Source: an uncultured Photobacterium sp. (GTDB lineage Bacteria; Pseudomonadota; Gammaproteobacteria; Enterobacterales; Vibrionaceae). From it: a stretch of DNA of 64,000 nt. Every line of letters starts with the position of its first letter. Position 1 is the first letter of the stretch. The stretch spans positions 113,543 through 177,542 of the forward strand of contig NZ_CANMZV010000011.1 in NCBI RefSeq assembly GCF_947502415.1. Reading direction: 5' to 3'. Shown one piece after another: positions 15,953-25,205 of the stretch. The translations under genes and the position numbers were made by a program. The notes under the pieces are model-generated. The model searched no databases. It had not been told where the DNA came from and was given only the letters and a program-made list of their open reading frames with translations.

Positions 15953-16198
15953 ATGGCAATAACAATAAGAGATACCGAAAAACACTACTTCATGATTGAA
16001 GAACTAAAAAGCCTGACTAATAGTAATGTTACAACTAAAGCTTTAATCAAAGGCGGCTATCTGGCTGTTGAGTTAGGTAAGAACTATGAAGAAGAAAAGG
16101 AAAAACGTATTAAGGCTGAAACCGAGCTTGCGGCTTTAAAAGCAACGATTAACCAATATCTAATTAGCAAGCAAGCTTTAAATGATTCCCTAAAATAA
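15953..16198 (+). CDS. Small hypothetical protein with C-terminal coiled coil
   Basis: 81 residues: an N-terminal globular part ('IRDTEKHYFMIEELKSLTNSNVTTKALIKGGYLAVELGKN'), then a Glu/Lys-rich coiled coil (about 47-70). The N-terminal pattern, a beta strand followed by two helices with Ser/Thr-Lys-Ala, recalls ribbon-helix-helix type small DNA-binding proteins of vibrios and their plasmids, but I cannot confirm this. The ATG lacks a Shine-Dalgarno sequence; a leading promoter and a following terminator support that the gene is real. Confidence 0.65.
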   Translation: MAITIRDTEKHYFMIEELKSLTNSNVTTKALIKGGYLAVELGKNYEEEKEKRIKAETELAALKATINQYLISKQALNDSLK

Positions 16199-16204
16199 TC
16201 AGAC

Positions 16205-16228
16205 AGCCCTTAATTAGGGCTTCTTTTC
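16205..16228 (+). terminator. Rho-independent terminator
   Basis: AGCCCT / AGGGCT hairpin with a 5-nt loop followed by TTCTTTT, 7 bp after the preceding gene. Confidence 0.85.
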
Positions 16229-16384
16229 ATCAACGATTCAGGCACTGCTATTGCTTCTAAGGCTTGCGCTTTAACATACTCCCCTGACCTATTTCTCGTG
16301 ATAACTCACCATATAATCCTTTTCTGCATACGGATATTTTTTATGTATATACAATATAGAACTAACGTTTTTCCTTAGTGCGTT

Positions 16385-16786
16385 TTAAACGCTTTGATTT
16401 ATAGTCAGCTCATCAAACCCTGTGTTTAAATCAAACTCGCGGTTAAATTCCAGGTTCTCATAACTAACCAAACAAACTTCAGCGGTATAAGAAACCATAG
16501 AGCCATCCATTAGATGTCCTCCATACACGTTCCCCTGTTTGTCAGCGACAGAAATGTGAAGATGAACATGTGTCGGCGTTAATGTACCGGCAAGGGTCAG
16601 GATTTCCATAGGCCCATCCAGAGCAAGAGATTGCCCCTCATCAGCCAAACGGATATTCACCGCCGTTAAACAACCAACACAACTTAAGAGAGAGCCCGCG
16701 TTAATTGAATTTGCCTGAATATAATCGAGAATTGCCAGTTTTAAATCGACGCCTTTTGTCAGGCGAAATGCATGAGGTGTAAGCAT
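16385..16786 (-). CDS. PPC/DUF296 (PCC) domain protein
   Basis: 133 residues from the ATG; an in-frame TTG four codons upstream exists. The whole protein is one plant-and-prokaryote-conserved domain: 'RLTKGVDLKLAILDYIQANSINAGSLLSCVGCL', the 'LAGTLTPTHVHLHISVAD' strand pair and the conserved 'GGHLMDG' loop. The stand-alone bacterial members form trimers; their function is not settled. A minus-strand monocistronic unit between terminators. Confidence 0.85.
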   Translation of the reverse strand: MLTPHAFRLTKGVDLKLAILDYIQANSINAGSLLSCVGCLTAVNIRLADEGQSLALDGPMEILTLAGTLTPTHVHLHISVADKQGNVYGGHLMDGSMVSYTAEVCLVSYENLEFNREFDLNTGFDELTINQSV

Positions 16787-16830
16787 AAGAGTTGCCAATT
16801 AAAGTAGTAACGTTTAGGTGATATTTATAC

Positions 16831-16856
16831 AAAAAAAGACTTCCGGAGAAGCCTTC
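16831..16856 (-). terminator. Rho-independent terminator
   Basis: On the minus strand GGCTTC / GAAGTC hairpin around TCCG followed by a run of seven T, 17 bp after the DUF3634 gene stop. Confidence 0.8.
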
Positions 16857-16872
16857 TTACAATCTAGTGATG

Positions 16873-17178
16873 TTAAGCGCGTCGACCGCGTTTTTTGGTT
16901 GAGCCTGTATGTGGGAAAACATTATGGATGCGCTGTTTTACTTTGCTTGGAACTGATTTGGAAAAAACCAGCTTAGTCGCAAAACGGTTTTTATAGACTT
17001 TGATTTTTCCGGAAAACGGTTGTTTATGAGCAATATCCTTGCAACCAATCAGGAAGCCATGAGGAATATTGCCTTTTGAATGCGTCAGCTCACCATCTTC
17101 AAACTTCAACACCATAACCGGTCTGTCTTTAAACACAAGACAGAACACAATAATGGCCAATACAATGACATATTCCAT
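16873..17178 (-). CDS. DUF3634 family protein
   Basis: 101 residues: one N-terminal membrane helix (about 2-15), then a basic cytoplasmic domain with 'LKFEDGELTHSKGNIPHGFLIGCKDIA' and a C-terminal Arg/Lys-rich tail ending 'TKKRGRRA'. This pattern matches a small family found in Vibrionaceae and relatives. Start supported by AAAGGAGT 7 nt upstream. Function unknown. Confidence 0.75.
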   Translation of the reverse strand: MEYVIVLAIIVFCLVFKDRPVMVLKFEDGELTHSKGNIPHGFLIGCKDIAHKQPFSGKIKVYKNRFATKLVFSKSVPSKVKQRIHNVFPHTGSTKKRGRRA

Positions 17179-17274
17179 TCACTTACTCCTTTAAGCGGAT
17201 ATTCTTATAAGCGTATATTAAAAATAGCAGTCGACTGCCGGAGAATGCGTTCAACAAGTGACAGTCTAAGACGA

Positions 17275-17733
17275 TTATTCGAGATCAATATCTAGCAGGT
17301 TATGAAGGTCATTCTTGATATCCAATACTTTCTTACTAGCAATTTCAGACTTATTGCTTTCACTCAAAAGATATTCAATCGTATCAGATAAGGTACAATC
17401 CAATTCTTTGGATTTTTCTGCCAGCCTCTCCCAAACACGAAAATCTAAATCGATAGACTTCTTGCGCGTATGAATTTGCTCAGCATTAAAATGGCGCTTA
17501 CGCTTGGCACGAATAGCCTGTTTTAGCTTCTTATCAAGATCCGGTGACATATGCTTGGCAATCCATTTGATCACCTTTGTTGGTTCATGCTCAATAGCAA
17601 GCAAGCCCTGTACAGCTGCTTCTGCCTCGCTGGTATCAACATAACAGGTGATGGACTCACCTTCTTTCCATTTCTTTACCAGGTACTTCCATTTCCAACC
17701 GGCTTCGAGGTTTTCAAGCTGCTGATATTTCAT
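17275..17733 (-). CDS. matP: MatP, macrodomain Ter organiser
   Basis: 152 residues, same length as Escherichia MatP, beginning 'MKYQQLENLEAGWKWKYLVKKW'-like and containing the 'KRKRHFNAEQIHTRKKSIDLDF' segment that leads into the ribbon-helix-helix, then a C-terminal coiled coil. MatP binds matS sites as a dimer, keeps the Ter region of the chromosome compact and ties it to the divisome through ZapB. Its gene is next to ycbZ-fabA-rmf, as in E. coli. Four exact matS sites lie in this window, and a one-mismatch site lies 39 bp upstream of its start. Confidence 0.97.
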   Translation of the reverse strand: MKYQQLENLEAGWKWKYLVKKWKEGESITCYVDTSEAEAAVQGLLAIEHEPTKVIKWIAKHMSPDLDKKLKQAIRAKRKRHFNAEQIHTRKKSIDLDFRVWERLAEKSKELDCTLSDTIEYLLSESNKSEIASKKVLDIKNDLHNLLDIDLE

Positions 17734-17771
17734 ATTCGTCGAGGATTCTCAATAATGCTACACTTCAAACA

Positions 17772-17784
17772 GTGACAGTGTAAC
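17772..17784. promoter_or_regulatory. matS-like site upstream of matP (one mismatch)
   Basis: GTGACAGTGTAAC matches GTGACRNYGTCAC at all but one base. It lies 39 bp before the matP start codon, so binding there could affect matP transcription. Confidence 0.5.
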
Positions 17785-18032
17785 TGCTGGTGTTTAAAAG
17801 CTCAATTACCTTTTGATATTAACTGGTTGTTTTCAGAGCATTTCGAACTATCATCAAAAAATACTCATACCAAGGTACACGACTCTCAAAACGAATCAAC
17901 GCTATTGTAAACAATGGCTGAGCTGTACTGAAAGACAAATCCAACAAATATCGTCATTACCTGCCTATTATGCGGGCATTGATTCCATTATACTGCTGTC
18001 TTTTTCACAGTAACGAAATAAAGCTCAAGCCT

Positions 18033-19775
18033 ATGCATGAAGAATCCTGGCGTACGATGACCCCAGACTACTCAAAGTTTCACTCTATCCTAGACAAGTA
18101 CGTCGATCTGATGCCTGCTCGTATCGGCACATTACAAGATCGTCTTACCGACGCCGTACGCCGGTTTGCCTCCGTTGACTTACAGCCTCGCGTTCTTCGT
18201 ATCACAGCGCCTGACAACAAAGTTTATCGCGACTATGTCATCGAGCTGCTGGCTCATTACGATGCTGAAGCTCAACAGAAAAAATCGAAACAACGGATAT
18301 CGGGCAATAAAACCGATAACGGTAATGGCAATAATACAGTCATTGTTGTGGGCGAGAACGTAACAGAACAGAGCCTGTTCGGAGCCGTTTATCCACCAAG
18401 TGAAGATGACAAGCTAGCTAAGCCGCAAATCAAACATGGCTTAGTTCACCAAGCCAATAACGGCTACCTGGTTCTATCCGTTACCAGTATTTTAAGTAAC
18501 CCGAGCCTGTGGCCACGCCTTAAAAGTGTACTGATGAATGGCTCTCTTGAGTGGCAACCATCATCAAGAAAGACGTTGTATTCCCTTCCACCAGCAGAAC
18601 AACTCAATGTTAAATTGGTTCTGATCGGTGACCGTTACCTGATGGCTGAACTGGAAAATGCCGAGCCGGATATCTCCACAGGCTTTTCAATGTACGGTGA
18701 ATTCGAGCAAGATCTGCTTTTGAACGAAGAAAGCATGTCGCTGTACCTGTCTTACCTGAAAGAAATCATTCATAAAGCAGAGCTCCCAGAGCTGGCAGAT
18801 CGAGACGCACTGGAAATTGTACTCAAAACCGGCGCTCGACATGCCGAAGACCAAACTCGTGTTCCTCTATGCCCTATCTGGCATCAAAACCTGCTTTGTG
18901 AAGCTGCTATCGAGTCTGAGGGGCAGAAAATTACTGCGCAAGCCCTCAAAAACTCCTTACAAGCCCGTGAATACCGCGAATCTTATCTGCCAGAGCGTGC
19001 AATTGAAGACATTCACCTCGGTCAGGTTGTTATCGATTGTAAAGGTGAAGAAATTGGCCAGGTTAATGGCCTAACCGTCGTTGAAATGCCGGGACATCCT
19101 CGAGCGTACGGAGAACCAGCACGTATCTCTTGCGTTGTACACTTTGGTGATGGTGATATCTCTGACGTTGAACGTAAAGCCGAGCTTGCCGGTAATATCC
19201 ACGCTAAAGGGATGATGATCATGCAGGCTTTCGTTAGCTCTGCACTCGATTTAGACCAACCCTTACCTTTCTCCTCCTCTATCGTATTTGAGCAATCTTA
19301 CTGCGAAGTTGATGGTGACAGTGCGTCGCTAGCTGAACTATGCTCATTAGTATCTGCACTAGCTGTTCAGCCAATCAACCAACAGATTGCTGTGACGGGC
19401 GCAGTAGACCAATTTGGTCGTGTACAAGCCGTTGGGGGGATCAACGAAAAAGTTGAAGGTTTCTATAAGGTATGTGCTTTCCGCGGCCTTACCGGCAAGC
19501 AGGGCGTTATTTTACCTAAGACGAACCTAAGCAACCTATGTCTCAATGATGAGGTGCTGGAAGCAATCCGGGCCGGTAAATTCCATCTTTGGGCCGTAGA
19601 AGGCGTTGATGATGCCCTACCATTGTTAACTGGCAAAGCTTTCCGTGGTGAAAAAGAAGACACGGATACCTTACTGGCCAAGATAGCGCAGCGAATTGAT
19701 CACTTTCATCATGGCGATCATGATAATGAAGTCAATTGGTTAACTTATATCCGTAACTGGTTTGTCCAGAACTGA
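18033..19775 (+). CDS. ycbZ: Lon-like protease YcbZ (LonB-type)
   Basis: 580 residues from the ATG encoding 'MHEESWRTMTPDYSKF', which aligns with the start of E. coli YcbZ (586 residues); an upstream ATG at 17970 would add 21 residues without counterpart. The N-terminal half is a degenerate AAA-like region with 'QLF'/'HGLVHQANNGYLVLS'. The C-terminal Lon protease domain has catalytic Ser430 in 'DGDSASLAE' and Lys473 in 'GGINEKVEG', 43 residues apart as in Lon. Probable cytoplasmic serine protease; substrates unknown. It diverges from matP and precedes fabA, as in Enterobacteria and Vibrio. Confidence 0.92.
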   Translation: MHEESWRTMTPDYSKFHSILDKYVDLMPARIGTLQDRLTDAVRRFASVDLQPRVLRITAPDNKVYRDYVIELLAHYDAEAQQKKSKQRISGNKTDNGNGNNTVIVVGENVTEQSLFGAVYPPSEDDKLAKPQIKHGLVHQANNGYLVLSVTSILSNPSLWPRLKSVLMNGSLEWQPSSRKTLYSLPPAEQLNVKLVLIGDRYLMAELENAEPDISTGFSMYGEFEQDLLLNEESMSLYLSYLKEIIHKAELPELADRDALEIVLKTGARHAEDQTRVPLCPIWHQNLLCEAAIESEGQKITAQALKNSLQAREYRESYLPERAIEDIHLGQVVIDCKGEEIGQVNGLTVVEMPGHPRAYGEPARISCVVHFGDGDISDVERKAELAGNIHAKGMMIMQAFVSSALDLDQPLPFSSSIVFEQSYCEVDGDSASLAELCSLVSALAVQPINQQIAVTGAVDQFGRVQAVGGINEKVEGFYKVCAFRGLTGKQGVILPKTNLSNLCLNDEVLEAIRAGKFHLWAVEGVDDALPLLTGKAFRGEKEDTDTLLAKIAQRIDHFHHGDHDNEVNWLTYIRNWFVQN

Positions 19776-19844
19776 TCCGAGTTGTTAGGCGTACAGGTGT
19801 AAGCTAAATTGCCAGCATACATTTCAAGGAGCTTAATAAGTCTG

Positions 19845-20360
19845 ATGAAACGCCAGCAATCTTATACTTACGAAGAACTAGTTGCATGTGGTAAAGGCGA
19901 ACTATACGGTCCATCTTTCCCATCTTTACCATCTGACAACATGTTGATGATTGACCGTATCGTTAAAATCACTGATGAAGGCGGTGACCACGGAAAAGGC
20001 TACATCCAAGCAGAACTGGATATTAACCCAGATCTTTGGTTCTTTGACTGCCACTTTAAAGGTGACCCTGTAATGCCAGGGTGCCTTGGTCTTGATGCAA
20101 TGTGGCAACTAGTTGGTTTCTTCCTGGGCTGGGTCGGCGGTGAAGGTAAAGGCCGTGCTCTTGGTGTTGGCGAAGTGAAGTTCACTGGCCAAATCTTGCC
20201 TGAGGCAAAGAAAGTTACCTATGAAATTCAGTTGAAGCGTGTAATTAACCGTAAACTGATTATGGGCGTGGCTGATGGCCGTGTTCTCGTTGATGGTAAA
20301 GAGATTTACGTAGCAAAAGATCTGAAAGTTGGTCTGTTTAAAGATACCTCAACGTTCTAA
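19845..20360 (+). CDS. fabA: FabA, 3-hydroxydecanoyl-ACP dehydratase/isomerase
   Basis: 172 residues, the same as E. coli FabA, from the ATG at 19845. Catalytic His70 ('[13 protein letters not shown]') and Asp84 ('GLDAMWQ') are at the family positions. It dehydrates 3-hydroxydecanoyl-ACP and isomerises the product to cis-3-decenoyl-ACP, the branch point for unsaturated fatty acids. The AGGAG ribosome site sits 13 nt before this ATG, longer than usual; no better in-frame start lies between except a CTG. Followed by a strong terminator. Confidence 0.97.
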   Translation: MKRQQSYTYEELVACGKGELYGPSFPSLPSDNMLMIDRIVKITDEGGDHGKGYIQAELDINPDLWFFDCHFKGDPVMPGCLGLDAMWQLVGFFLGWVGGEGKGRALGVGEVKFTGQILPEAKKVTYEIQLKRVINRKLIMGVADGRVLVDGKEIYVAKDLKVGLFKDTSTF

Positions 20361-20383
20361 AAAACTATCGTAATGATATCTAA

Positions 20384-20409
20384 GAAGGTCGCGAAAGCGG
20401 CCTTTTTTA
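20384..20409 (+). terminator. Rho-independent terminator after fabA
   Basis: AAGGTCGC / GCGGCCTT hairpin with a GAAA loop followed by six T. Confidence 0.9.
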
Positions 20410-20549
20410 TTATCCAATCAAAATTTTACCACAGGCTGGCAACATGTGACCGCGTAACCTGAACCCATGACATCCCTACCCTGTAACCTTTTATGCATGC
20501 CAAAATTAGCGGTAGACAGCATATGATGCCATGAAGTTATACAGATATG

Positions 20550-20577
20550 AAAAAGCCCCTTCTCCTGAAAGGGGCTC
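20550..20577 (-). terminator. Rho-independent terminator after rmf
   Basis: On the minus strand AGCCCCTT / AAGGGGCT with a 7-nt loop, then TTTTTC, 25 bp after the rmf stop. Confidence 0.88.
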
Positions 20578-20601
20578 AATAAGGGTGATATGAAGGGAGT
20601 G

Positions 20602-20775
20602 TTATTTATAGAGGCCAGATTGCAGATCTTCCCTTGCATCTCGCCAGCCACCTAGCCAATTAGTACGGGCATCCGTCGCTTGATACGGACAATCTTCACT
20701 GGAACGACCATTAATTCCGGCTTTATAGCCACGAGCCTGTGCGCGCTCCAAACGATCCCGCTTTTGTCTCTTCAT
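20602..20775 (-). CDS. rmf: RMF, ribosome modulation factor
   Basis: 57 residues from the ATG encoding 'MKRQKRDRLERAQARGYKAG', which matches the E. coli RMF start; the longer upstream frame has no counterpart. The conserved 'CPYQ' and 'NWLGGWRDARED' segments are present. RMF binds the 30S subunit in stationary phase, dimerises 70S ribosomes into inactive 100S particles and so conserves ribosomes. A GAGGA ribosome site lies 9 nt upstream. Expression in E. coli depends on ppGpp; no operator was identified here. Confidence 0.96.
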   Translation of the reverse strand: MKRQKRDRLERAQARGYKAGINGRSSEDCPYQATDARTNWLGGWRDAREDLQSGLYK

Positions 20776-20951
20776 AAGTGCGATCCTCATCCTTATTTGG
20801 TTTCTTTCATTCATTACAGTTTCATAATGATGGAGTTTTTTGTGACTCCACTTATAAGAATTAGCCAAACAGAACCATTGATCAACCCCAGAAACAATTC
20901 AGGCTCACAATTTGTGAGCCTGAGGGAAAATTGAACAGTTTTGACAAAAAA

Positions 20952-23045
20952 TTACTTTCTTCGTCTGAAACCAATCAAGCCAAGTAATGTCAAACAGAAC
21001 AAACCAAAGGATGCGCCATTTCGTTTAATCGCAGAATTGTCCTCAGGACGCTGCTGGATATCACCGCCCGGGATTGGGATCAGTTTAACAGCAACTACCT
21101 TTTCATCTTTTGAACACTTGGCGCCCTGACTATCATTCTTATAACCGCCCTCACACTTGAATGCTGTTGCTGAAATCACACCTGCATCGTTAATGTCAGT
21201 TGCGTGGGCAATACGGAATTCGTTATTCGCTGTCGCAACAGAATCAGAACCGTAAGTCAGGTCATCAAGCAACCAGGCTTTATTCGCTTTGAGAGGTGAG
21301 TTTTCGACATCACCACCAGCCATATAGGTAAAAGCACGCTGGCGGCGCTGACGACCATCAACTTGGTTTGCAGTTTCTGAATCGATCCAACCTACCAACT
21401 GGCTATTGTTGTTGATCGCTGCCGCGAAACCATTATAACCAGAGAAGAATACAGAGCTATCGACAGACGAATCAAGCATCTTAGGGTTACTCGGTTTATT
21501 GTCATTATCGTAAACAAAAATAGTCTCAGCATAAGAGCGGTTATCTACTGAATAACTCTTAGCAACACCAACAACCTGGTTTTTATTGTTGATATCTGTA
21601 GCGATTGTATAACGGTATTTACGGTCACCACCCTGTTTTATGTTCAACCCCGGGATTAGCTTGCGCTCCCACTGGTTATCTCCACCAAGGGTAAAACCAT
21701 CAATAGGCGTATAAATACTTGCACTGATAGCATAGAAATCAGCATTTTTGTTATTATTCGAGTTATTACCAACAGAGTCCGTTGAATAACCGACAACAAC
21801 AGGCTTACTATCTACAATAGCTACTGCGCGTGCAGCTCCCTGAAATGAGCGATCATTCTCGTCAGGATCTAGTGCTGCATAAGCATTACTATTTTTATCG
21901 ACACGGTTAGCCAAGAATTTCGCTTCCGGATTCGCTGCTGTTGTACCATCAACTACCCAGAAAGCAGCATCGGTAGCGAAAACTGCATGCTGACACTCAC
22001 GATTTGAGTAAAGGAAGCTTACGCCATCTGTGCCACATTTTTTGTACGTAGCCTGATTTAGCCCAAAACCGTCGTTTTTACTGCTTGGCAACTTGCGTTC
22101 ATCATCAAAATTGGCTTTGTCAAAAGCAGAACTACCAACAACTAGCAACTTTCCATCAAACTCAACAGCGTCAGAAGCAACTGTTTGCCCCATCTTATCT
22201 ACAATGGTCGAGCTGGATGTCGGCGGATTCAAAGCAAATTTGTTAGTGTCAAAGTTTATAAAACCACGTTTGTTAAATTGGCGCGCATAGCGCGAGCCGT
22301 TATAGAAGTAAGCACTACTTGAAACGCCAAAAGTATATTCAGTGCCAGCCTCAAGTGCGCCAATGCCACTCACAACACCATTTGCTGATTCTTGACTGCC
22401 ATCAGAAACAATGCTTCCTAATTGAGTAACGGCTTCATTGTCATATTTACCTGGCTCCGCAGAAAAAGTCTTAAGGCGAGACAAGTTACTTAAAGAGCCT
22501 GAGCTTGATTCAACAAGAGGTAAAGCATTTGCATAATACCTTTTGTCCCAAGCAACATGTTCACGGTGTAAGCCACCATAGCCAGCCCCATCATGTGGTG
22601 TACCTTCAGTGGCATCTAAACCATAATACTGTTGCTCAGCCCATTTAGAACAAGTCTTAAAGCCAAGGTTGCTGGTACAAAAACTACTGAATCCAGTTAA
22701 ATCATTAACTTCATGATACAAATCATACGTAAATGCAACCTCTTCACGGTAGTTGATACCATCTGTACCAACCCGGCTTTCACCACCTACCTTAAATGAG
22801 TTATCCGCGATACAAGTTGAACTCGAATCAAAGCAATTTTCTCCTTGCGGCGATGCTTGGATAGCCTCTGCATAAGTTTCTACGCGACCGGCTAGAGACT
22901 TACCCTCATAGCCCAGAGCAATGACATCACTTACAGCATGGCCAGACGAATCAACTTCAACAACCTTATACACCGCAGCATTAGCTTGAGTAACGCCAGC
23001 AATAAGTACCGCCAGCGTCGATAACTTTAACATCTTATGTTGCAT
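20952..23045 (-). CDS. DUF3466 family secreted/envelope protein
   Basis: 697 residues from the ATG that overlaps the uup stop by one base (TAATG) and follows AAGGA; an upstream ATG adds 12 residues and removes the clean signal peptide. N-terminal signal peptide ends near 'TQANA'. The body has repeated segments of the form 'DINNKNQVVGVAKSY', 'AINNNSQLVGWIDSE' and 'DINDAGVISATA', the repeat typical of DUF3466. The C-terminus is 'GASFGLFCLTLLGLIG-FRRRK', a short membrane helix plus basic tail like a GlyGly-CTERM sorting signal, so rhombosortase processing is likely. Coupled to uup; function unknown. Confidence 0.85.
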   Translation of the reverse strand: MQHKMLKLSTLAVLIAGVTQANAAVYKVVEVDSSGHAVSDVIALGYEGKSLAGRVETYAEAIQASPQGENCFDSSSTCIADNSFKVGGESRVGTDGINYREEVAFTYDLYHEVNDLTGFSSFCTSNLGFKTCSKWAEQQYYGLDATEGTPHDGAGYGGLHREHVAWDKRYYANALPLVESSSGSLSNLSRLKTFSAEPGKYDNEAVTQLGSIVSDGSQESANGVVSGIGALEAGTEYTFGVSSSAYFYNGSRYARQFNKRGFINFDTNKFALNPPTSSSTIVDKMGQTVASDAVEFDGKLLVVGSSAFDKANFDDERKLPSSKNDGFGLNQATYKKCGTDGVSFLYSNRECQHAVFATDAAFWVVDGTTAANPEAKFLANRVDKNSNAYAALDPDENDRSFQGAARAVAIVDSKPVVVGYSTDSVGNNSNNNKNADFYAISASIYTPIDGFTLGGDNQWERKLIPGLNIKQGGDRKYRYTIATDINNKNQVVGVAKSYSVDNRSYAETIFVYDNDNKPSNPKMLDSSVDSSVFFSGYNGFAAAINNNSQLVGWIDSETANQVDGRQRRQRAFTYMAGGDVENSPLKANKAWLLDDLTYGSDSVATANNEFRIAHATDINDAGVISATAFKCEGGYKNDSQGAKCSKDEKVVAVKLIPIPGGDIQQRPEDNSAIKRNGASFGLFCLTLLGLIGFRRRK

Positions 23046-24970
23046 TAGGATTCCTTTTGCATTGCTTCTAACTCTTCCCAACGTTCAAATGCTTGCTCAA
23101 ACTCTGCTTCTGCTTCGGTTAAGCGTGTTAGCGTTGCTTGAGTGTCATTATTCACATCCTGGAAGAATGCAGGATCATTAATCAAATCCTGTAGTTCAGC
23201 AATTTCATTTTCCAAATCTTCAACTTTTTGCGGCAGGCCTTCCAATTCCTTCTGAAGCTTATAAGAAAGCTTCTTGCCGGCTTTAGGGCGTGATACCTGA
23301 CGCTGTTTATTCTCATCTTTCTTTTTAGAGGCTTCTATTTGAGCTGCCTGCTCTTTCGCAATTTGAGTCAGCGAATTTGCACGTTGTTCCAGAGCGTCAT
23401 GGTAGCCACCCACATATTCATCGATAACACCGTTACCTTCAAACAACCAGCTAGTAGTGGCAGTATTATCAACAAATTGGCGATCGTGGCTTACTAATAA
23501 CAACGTACCCTGATAATTGGCAAGTATTTCCTCTAAAAGTTCCAACGTTTCGATATCTAAATCATTCGTTGGTTCATCAAGCACCAATAAATTATTAGGT
23601 TTTAGGAATAGTTTTGCCAATAACAGGCGGTTTTTCTCACCACCAGACAACGCTTTTACCGGTGTACGGGCACGACGAGGATGGAACAGGAAGTCTTGCA
23701 AATAACCCAATGCATGGCGAGTGCGGCCATTAACCGTCACTTCCTGCTTACCGTCAGCAAGGTTGTCCATTACCGTCTTTTCAGGATCAAGCACTTCACG
23801 ATACTGATCAAAATATGCAGCTTCAATTTTGGTTCCACAATGGAAGTGACCCTGTGTCGCTTCAAGTTTTCCTAGCATCACTTTTAGCAAGGTACTCTTA
23901 CCACAACCATTCGGGCCAATCAGTGCAATACGATCACCACGCATCACATTAAAGCTAAAGTCATTAATGATTGGCTTATCACCATAGCTGTATGACAGGT
24001 GCTCAGCTTCAAACACAATCTTACCTGAACGCTTGGCTTCCTGAAGCTGCATATCGGCCTTACCAACCACTTCACGACGCTCACTACGCTCTCGGCGTAG
24101 CTGTTTTAATGCACGTACTCGTCCTTCGTTACGGGTACGACGCGCTTTGATGCCTTGGCGGATCCAAACCTCTTCCTGTGCCAGCTTCTTATCAAACTCG
24201 GCATTTTGTTCCGCTTCAACTCGTAGCATTTCTTCTTTCGCGTCCAGGTAATTATCATAGTCACCAGGGAAAGACGCCAACTTACCGCGGTCTAAGTCGA
24301 TAATACGCGTCGACATAGAACGAATAAATGCACGGTCGTGCGAGATAAAAACAATAGATCCACGGAACTCTTTAAGGAAACCTTCCAGCCACTCAATAGT
24401 TGAAACATCCAAGTGGTTAGTCGGCTCATCAAGTAGCAAAATATCAGGGTCACAAACCAATGCTCGTGCTAATGCTGCTTTTCGCTGCCAGCCACCAGAG
24501 AGATCTTTGAGCAATGTATTAGGTTCAAGCTGAAGATGCTCAAGTACAGAGGTGATCTTATTATCAAACTGCCAAGCGTCGGCATGATCAATTTTACCTT
24601 GAGCACGAGCCAGCTTATTGATATTTGACTCTGACGGATCATGAGTAATGAGCTCCAACAGGCGGTGGTACTCTCGTAGCACGTGACCAATTTCAGCCAA
24701 ACCTTCAGCGACATAATCAAATACAGTCCCCTCTGCATTACGAGGTGGATCCTGTTCAAGGCGTGAAACTTTAAGTTCTGACTGGCGCTGAATGCTGCCG
24801 TCATCCAGCAGCACTTCTCCATCGATGACTTTCATCAACGTCGATTTACCAGCACCGTTACGTCCAACCAGACAAACTCGTTCATTTGGCTGAAGAATAA
24901 ATTCTGCACCATCAAGTAAAGCGTGATCGCCGTACGCTAATTGTGCGTTACTAATTTTAATTAATGCCAT
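23045..24970 (-). CDS. uup: Uup, ABC-F family ATPase
   Basis: 641 residues with two ABC ATPase domains and no membrane segments. Walker A motifs are at residues 36-43 ('GRNGAGKS') and in 'GPNGCGKS' near 350; signatures are 'LSGGWQRKAALARAL' and 'LSGGEKNRLLLAKL', with Walker B 'LLLDEPTNHLD' and 'LVLDEPTNDLD'. A linker (about 240-320) and a C-terminal coiled coil (about 560-640) are typical of Uup. ABC-F proteins act on ribosomes; Uup has also been linked to DNA transactions such as transposon excision. Overlaps the upstream glutaredoxin-like gene by 14 bp. Confidence 0.95.
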   Translation of the reverse strand: MALIKISNAQLAYGDHALLDGAEFILQPNERVCLVGRNGAGKSTLMKVIDGEVLLDDGSIQRQSELKVSRLEQDPPRNAEGTVFDYVAEGLAEIGHVLREYHRLLELITHDPSESNINKLARAQGKIDHADAWQFDNKITSVLEHLQLEPNTLLKDLSGGWQRKAALARALVCDPDILLLDEPTNHLDVSTIEWLEGFLKEFRGSIVFISHDRAFIRSMSTRIIDLDRGKLASFPGDYDNYLDAKEEMLRVEAEQNAEFDKKLAQEEVWIRQGIKARRTRNEGRVRALKQLRRERSERREVVGKADMQLQEAKRSGKIVFEAEHLSYSYGDKPIINDFSFNVMRGDRIALIGPNGCGKSTLLKVMLGKLEATQGHFHCGTKIEAAYFDQYREVLDPEKTVMDNLADGKQEVTVNGRTRHALGYLQDFLFHPRRARTPVKALSGGEKNRLLLAKLFLKPNNLLVLDEPTNDLDIETLELLEEILANYQGTLLLVSHDRQFVDNTATTSWLFEGNGVIDEYVGGYHDALEQRANSLTQIAKEQAAQIEASKKKDENKQRQVSRPKAGKKLSYKLQKELEGLPQKVEDLENEIAELQDLINDPAFFQDVNNDTQATLTRLTEAEAEFEQAFERWEELEAMQKES

Positions 24971-25205
24971 TACTATTTAACCATGCTGCAAGCTCGGCTG
25001 CGTTAAATGGCCAGCCAAGCTCAGATATTGAGTCGGAATGCTGAATAGAAAGCACAGGGATTGTGACGCCGTAACGTGAAAAGAGCGCGTCATCAAAGGC
25101 GATATCCACCACTTGTACGCGCTCTTGCAAACCAGCATCTTTGAGCAGGCCATAGGCCTGCTCGCAGAGGTGACATCCTTCCGTGCTATAAAGCGTGATT
25201 AGCAC
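24957..25205 (-). CDS. Glutaredoxin-like small protein (DUF836)
   Basis: 82 residues with a thioredoxin fold start 'MLITLYSTEGCHLC' (Cys11-x-x-Cys14) and the cis-Pro in 'TIPVLSI'. The short C-terminus and Cys-His-Leu-Cys motif mark the DUF836/YbjN-adjacent glutaredoxin family. It probably reduces disulfides or binds a metal in the cytoplasm. Its start abuts the rlmL stop and its end overlaps uup, so the rlmL-grx-uup-DUF3466 set is one operon. Confidence 0.85.
   Translation of the reverse strand: MLITLYSTEGCHLCEQAYGLLKDAGLQERVQVVDIAFDDALFSRYGVTIPVLSIQHSDSISELGWPFNAAELAAWLNSNGIN
25063..25075. promoter_or_regulatory. matS-like site (one mismatch)
   Basis: GTGACGCCGTAAC inside the glutaredoxin-like gene; one base off the GTGACRNYGTCAC consensus, in the same position as the mismatch upstream of matP. 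Confidence 0.45.

Noticed and set aside
20436..20448. GTGACCGCGTAAC as a matS site
   Set aside because: Two mismatches to GTGACRNYGTCAC, including the purine position; too weak to list as a feature.
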